Assembly (NCBI GenBank): GCA_018873245.2
Contig: JAEMBT020000009.1
Coordinates: 1,240,001-1,304,000 of the forward strand
DNA: 64,000 nucleotides
Source of the DNA: Archegozetes longisetosus
Taxonomy: Eukaryota > Arthropoda > Arachnida > Sarcoptiformes > Trhypochthoniidae
Direction of reading: 5' to 3'
Notes under the pieces: generated by a model
The model's input: the letters and a program-made list of their open reading frames with translations, nothing else
Database searches by the model: none
What the model was told of the DNA's origin: nothing
Made by a program: the position numbers and the translations under genes
In this document: in pieces, positions 59,359-64,000 of the stretch
Position numbering within the stretch: the stretch's first letter is position 1
Layout: each line of letters starts with the position of its first letter

Positions 59359-60663
59359 ATTCGATAGTTATTTAGTTGAAAATTTCCTTCAAACTAAACA
59401 ACGAAACTGTTCAACATTTCATTTGGAAACGTTTCGTAATATATATAAATTTTATAAATTCTTATCCCGCATATAGTTATTGGGGAAATTATAAAATTAT
59501 TTAAAACTACTGATTTTAAATTAGATTTTTTTTCGCATTTTTAAGTCATTGCGCTTAATGCCTCTATGACTGGAAAGAGCCCTTAGACGTTTTATTATTG
59601 AATATTAATTAGCAATAGATTCATCTTCTATGGTTCTCTTTATGCTTCTAATCGAATAATAATTAGTGATTGCGCAATTCAAAAGTCAGACCATTCAATT
59701 AAAGTCTCTTAATTAACTCTATCTTAATTGAATGAAAATCCCTCTCAACTAAACGTTTGGAATCCATCTCACCCGAAGAGAGCTTGTAAATTATCTATAT
59801 TTCAATTATAAACCTAGATCTAAAAGTACAATACTTTTCAAAAGAATGTGAGTTTGCACTCAATAGTCAATTATCATAAAAATCAACGTTTTTCTTAATA
59901 TTAATATGATATTTTCTATCTTCAAAAAACCAATTATTGAATCAAACGATTATAAGTTATAATAAAAACCACTAAAAACAAAAATCAGTTATTATTTATT
60001 CAATTGAAGATATGTTTTTGTTTTATTAGTATTATTAGTCAAATTACTTAAATGACGACTTCTATTGACATTCAATCAGATATAATATCTGTTTCATACA
60101 TTTACACAAAAATTGCATTTATCCCGTATTGTTATTAAACATTTGATTTATAACATTATTAAAAAACAGAAACATGTCTCCGATTGAACAGAAAATGACT
60201 GACTTTGCATTTAGTGATTTTGATTATAACTTATAAGTTATTTGGACTACTAATTATTTATTTAAAGATTGAAAATGTCGTGTTATAAAATTAAGAAAAA
60301 TGTTGAGTCTTCATCAGAATTAACTATTCAGTGCGAACTCATACTCTTTTGAAAAATATTGTACAACATATGCCAAAATAGTGTACTTTAAACTAATTAT
60401 GATACAATTAGACATAAGTTAATGAAATTTTTCTGCATAGTCTTATCAAATAAACTCATGATTTTAAGTGAAAAGTCTTTTAATAGAAATATAACTATTA
60501 GTTATAAAATTCTCGACTCCTTTCATTTTATTAATCAAAACTTGTTTAAGAAAAATGAGTTTTTAATTGTTATCAATTGGAGATGCGGTCAACAAATTTA
60601 TCAAATAGAGAAGAATATGATAGTGTACATTTTAGGGGCAAATTTTAGCCTAAGGAAATAGCT

Positions 60664-61018
60664 CTTAATCGCGACATAGATTGTATCAAAAAGTGGAATG
60701 ATAGATATGAACGAACAGGTATGACCAATAAAATGTCGAACACAGGGCACCGGAAACTAACAACTTCTGATGAAGATTTTGCGATTTTACGCACTGTGAT
60801 AGAAAAAATGTTCGTAAGTTAAATGATATAAAAAACATTTTGACACGTATGTGAGTATAAATACTATAAGTCGTCGCTTAAGCGAAAGTAAATATGCATT
60901 TATTGCAAGAGCTAAAGAATTTCTATGTGCTGGACATCGCAAATATCGATTGCAATTCGCCGAACAATACACTAACTTTGATCAATGGAACGGAACTTTA
61001 TTTGGAGATGAAATTTAG
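60664..61018 (+). pseudogene. Tc1-like transposase fragment
   Basis: Reads LNRDIDCIKKWNDRYERTGM, GHRKLTTSDEDFAILRTVIE, stop, then after a frame change NTISRRLSESKYAFIARAKE, HRKYRLQFAEQYTNFDQWNG and LFGDE, where the first catalytic Asp would be. Only the DNA-binding and linker part remains; the catalytic core after 61018 is gone. It is a different family from the element at 14330. Confidence 0.7.
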
Positions 61019-61589
61019 TTAATTCTATTCCTAATAGACTTGAAAACATTATTGAAAGTAATGGAGGTCATACAAAATATTGACTCAACATATATTATAA
61101 CTTATTACTCATGTAATTGTGGGATTTTTCAAAAATCTATTAAAGATAAGATAGAAAGCATTAAGTTTCACTATTAATAGTTAAAAAGGACACTATTCTG
61201 ACAGGTATTGTACAATTAGTCTGGTAATGATTTCACAACTATACTAATTAACGCGTATAGTATAGTTTCGGCCCGGTTTAGAATCGTCATAAAACTCATC
61301 AATTCTGGGGTTTTCGGGGCCGAGGATTTCATTTTCGGTGGTCCCAGACGTCGGAAATTAATACTTCGGAAGATATGACTACCCCAATTTTTTTAATCTC
61401 GCGCCCAAAATTTTGAATTTTCTTTAGTGTTTTGGAATTATTATCAATAACATTGATTTAATAGGTCAAGTTAGGTTGTACCCATTGGCGCCGGTTAGGT
61501 GCACGAGTCACGGCAACAACTTAATTTTTCATAGATTCCGGGAAAGATAGAAGGCTAATTTAATATTAGAGGACTAGTTCGGGAATGTG

Positions 61590-62100
61590 GTGTAGACGAT
61601 CCAGAAGATTGGTGGCACAGGTTCGGTGGTCGAGGTCAACGAGGCCATGATCGGCAACCGAAAATATAACTGCGGGCGACTTGTCCAGGGAACCTGGGTG
61701 CTTGGCATCATCGATGTCCACACAGGGGACTTTAGGATCGAGGTGTGTCCGGGTAACCTTCGAGACATTGTTAGCCATCATTGATTGACATTTCGAAGCA
61801 GGAACGACGGTTATTACCGACTGCTGAAGGTCCTATAGTGGATTTGACGCCCTAGGCTTCCAGTATCTAACGGTTAATCACTTTTGCCACTTTGTCGACC
61901 CTGACACCTCGGCCAACACCCAAAGAATTGAATCGTCCTGGCGTGTCATGAAGCGCCGTATATGCCAATGTAGGGTACTCAAAGAAGTATTGGGCAACTA
62001 TCTCTGCGAATATCTTTGGCAACGAAACATCAAACGTTGCGGCGCTGACCTGTTCACAGAGATGATTCAGTTACTCAAGAACTTCCCCGCAGGTCACTGA
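61590..62100 (+). pseudogene. Merlin (IS1016-like) transposase fragment
   Basis: Codons read KIGGTGSVVEVNEAMIGNRK, YNCGRLVQGTWVLGIIDVHT, then a break, then GTTVITDC-stop-RSYSGFDALGF, LTVNHFCHFVDPDTSANTQR, IESSWRVMKRR. This follows the DDE order of Merlin elements (VEVDE, TD, NH-x-FV-P-x-T-x-x-IE). The first Asp is Asn here and a Trp codon has become TGA. The region is less AT-rich than its surroundings. No terminal repeats identified. Confidence 0.75.
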
Positions 62101-62642
62101 GGTGTACGGCCCTAAAACAGCCTTTTCCAGGGCCACGGGTAGGCAAAATCATCTTGACCAACAAAACTGATTGAGATGGATAAAATCCAACCCTCCTCCG
62201 CGTGGTATCCACTGGGTTTAATGAACGGGGCTCAGGTTTTGATTTGGTTATGGCATAAGCTCATAAAGGCAAATATATGGCTTTCCAATTCACGAAATCG
62301 TATCCGGCTACACTCCCGCACGTGCACGTATATATACATATACGGTTTTCTCCAAGTCTAACTAGGATGGTAAAACATGTTATATTTTTGAAGCCTCTTT
62401 ATGAAATTGTTTTAAAATTTGCATGTACATACTTAAACTCTCCCGGTTGATAAATATCATGTTTGTTTTTGAAAAAATTTTAATTGAGGATGGTAATTCG
62501 ATGAAAATATGAAATGAAACAAATTTCATTAAAATTCATATAATAAATCAAATTTAACTTAATTTTTGAATTAGTTATACAAAAGATTGTCTGAAAAAAT
62601 TTGTAAACAAAGGATTGAAATTTGATCTAAATTGTATTCAAA

Positions 62643-62739
62643 ATGCCATTTAGTGTGAAGGAAAGGGAACTAAAGTTCCGAAAATTTATTAAAATGAGAG
62701 CACAGAAAAGTAAAAACTCTGCAATAATGAGAGAGTGTG
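62643..62739 (+). CDS. Possible first exon of an unknown gene
   Basis: An ATG opens MPFSVKERELKFRKFIKMRA and continues QKSKNSAIMRECG directly into a good donor (G, then GTAAGTATT at 62740). The peptide is strongly basic. I found no second exon before the window edge, and the pogo gene lies on the opposite strand. Could equally be a chance frame or a transposon remnant. Confidence 0.25.
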
Positions 62740-63151
62740 GTAAGTATTAAAATAATTTTAAATTGATTTGTATTTTAAATTACATTTAACGTATAAGTGC
62801 GCTTTAAATACGCGCGTATTTAAAATGAAATTAGGCTTTTTTATTGACCACAAAAAATGGTCTTTAATACGCAAGTATTTAAAGCGAAACACTAATAAAT
62901 TCGCTTTGAATACGCATTAGCTGACAACTTTTTATGTCACTTTGAGATACATAATGCAGTCGTGAGAAATTAAGATTTTAATTGAATTTTTCAAATTTAA
63001 TAGTCAATAATTAAATGTTAGTTTTTATTAAACAAAAAATTTTACAATTAGTTTCAATTAATATTTCTATCAATGATTTATCACATTTTTTCATTTATTA
63101 AAGCTAATGTAATTTAAAGTAGAATTATTCTGATTCACTTTCATCTTCACT

Positions 63152-64000
63152 TCAGACTTCTATCTCATCATCAGATTCGATATCTGTCAAGTATGAGTGA
63201 TCTTCTTCTTCTCCTAAGCACTCATTACTATCAAAATTCTTTCCAATTTGTGAAGCAATTAACTCGTTATCAGCATTTTTGGTGATCACTTCTTTCAATA
63301 GATGATTATACTTATTTATGTCATTCTCTCCAATACCACAAGTTTTAACTGAAAAGCAAAAACAAAAACAAAAACACATGCAAAGTAAATACCAGCTATT
63401 ACTGAGTACATGCTTAACTTACATGAGTTTATCAACTGCTCAGATGTGATCTCATTCCATGCTTTATTAATCCAACCAACAATTTCTGTATAAGAAGCTC
63501 GTTTTCGTTTGCTACTCTTAGTGAGTTCAGATTCAGGCACATTATTCTTACAAAGCCAATTCAAATATAAGGCTTTGACTTTGCATTTAAAACTTCTATG
63601 AATCGCAACATCTCCGGGTTGTAACAATGGCGTACAACCTCCAGGTATGACAGCACGATATGTGAGGCAATCATTTTTGAGATAATTCTCAATATTTTTA
63701 ACGGTATGGCCTCGCGCAGAGTCAAGAATTAACAATGAACGCTCTGTTGACCTAAATAAATGAGTCATATTTCCAGGTCTAGTCAACCAAACTGAATCTA
63801 TCCAATTACGCATTAAGGTTCCATCAACCGATCCTGACTTCGTTCCCCTCACAACAAAATTTTTGGGGTAATCGCCTTTTGGGTCCTTCTTAAGATTCTT
63901 AAAGATGACCATCGGTTTCATCTTTCGTCCATCAGCCAACATCGACAAAATAACTGTAAATAGGAAGTGCTCATAACCGGTCGTGTTTGTGAGAATGTGT
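63152..64000 (-). CDS. pogo/Tigger-type DDE transposase, C-terminal part, apparently intact
   Basis: Two exons: 63423 to beyond 64000 and 63152-63348, with donor T|GTAAGT and acceptor TTTTCAG giving QLINSFKTCGIGENDIN, the expected end of the DDE domain. Open to the window edge (TTGYEHFLFTVILSMLADGR). Motifs: LLILDSARGHTVKNIENYL with the second catalytic Asp region, PGGCTPLLQPGDVAIHRSFK, and an acidic tail ending SDDEIEV. No stop or frameshift is seen in 250 codons, unusual among the transposon genes of this window. It could be a young active element or a domesticated gene; the N-terminal DNA-binding part is off the edge and no inverted end was found on the left. Confidence 0.75.

Larger units (their letters stand above)
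54920..60361. repeat. Segmental duplication, copy 2 (deleted version)
   Basis: Same order and orientation as 36965-51975: FAS fragment 54920-56252, FAS intron piece about 56640-56770, GMC spacer about 56770-57240, GMC 2 57262-59358 and its 5' flank to about 60361. Missing are the stretch equivalent to 38303-39675 (its place holds a hAT fragment) and that equivalent to 39805-44690, which removes the FAS 5' exons and the hemopexin-like gene. Introns and flanks are copied, so this was a DNA-level duplication. Confidence 0.87.

Noticed and set aside
61566-61781. Two overlapping minus-strand frames
   Set aside because: Antisense of the Merlin transposase fragment.

Overview
This is a eukaryotic, almost certainly arthropod, nuclear window: AT-rich, with spliced genes, many introns of only 57-84 bp, an ionotropic receptor (a protostome family), GMC oxidoreductases, and a dense set of DNA transposons plus a jockey-type LINE. 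A mite or another chelicerate fits well, but the species cannot be fixed from sequence alone.

Layout. 1-1562 (-): 5' part of SEL1L (ER-associated degradation). 2184-4610 (+): membrane-anchored carboxylesterase in five exons, with a one-base frame slip near its end. 6497-6577: tRNA-Ser(UGA). 11228-19330 (-): a four-exon ionotropic receptor whose 6 kb first intron holds a foldback element and a Tc1-like element (IR/DR ends) that is itself split by a CMC (CACTA-like) transposon. 20213-25513 (-): a dead LINE (endonuclease, RT, CCHC) carrying a 1.5 kb terminal-inverted-repeat element. 29060-30039 (+): another LINE RT fragment, split by an element with a perfect 9-bp target duplication.

30729-40325 (-): a 14-exon animal-type fatty acid synthase (KS-AT-DH-PsiMe-ER-KR-ACP, no thioesterase). 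42262-43947 (+): a single-exon, membrane-anchored hemopexin-repeat protein, divergent from the FAS. 45113-47417 (-): GMC oxidoreductase 1. From 54920 to about 60361 comes a second, deleted copy of the FAS-GMC block: a 1.3 kb FAS fragment (pseudogene), a hAT fragment, and a complete second GMC oxidoreductase (57262-59358). The two block copies act as a before/after record: at least three transposons present in copy 1 are missing from copy 2, which keeps the empty sites. 60664-64000: Tc1-like and Merlin remnants and an intact-looking pogo/Tigger transposase running off the right edge.

The most provocative observation is that both GMC paralogues keep two long, otherwise undamaged reading frames joined only by a -1 shift exactly at a T TTT TTC heptamer. 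This is either a programmed frameshift or a shared homopolymer undercall; one-base-short runs also occur in the FAS and esterase genes, so assembly error must be excluded first. FAS and GMC oxidase are neighbours and were duplicated together, so a lipid- or polyketide-derived secretion pathway is a reasonable but unproven idea.
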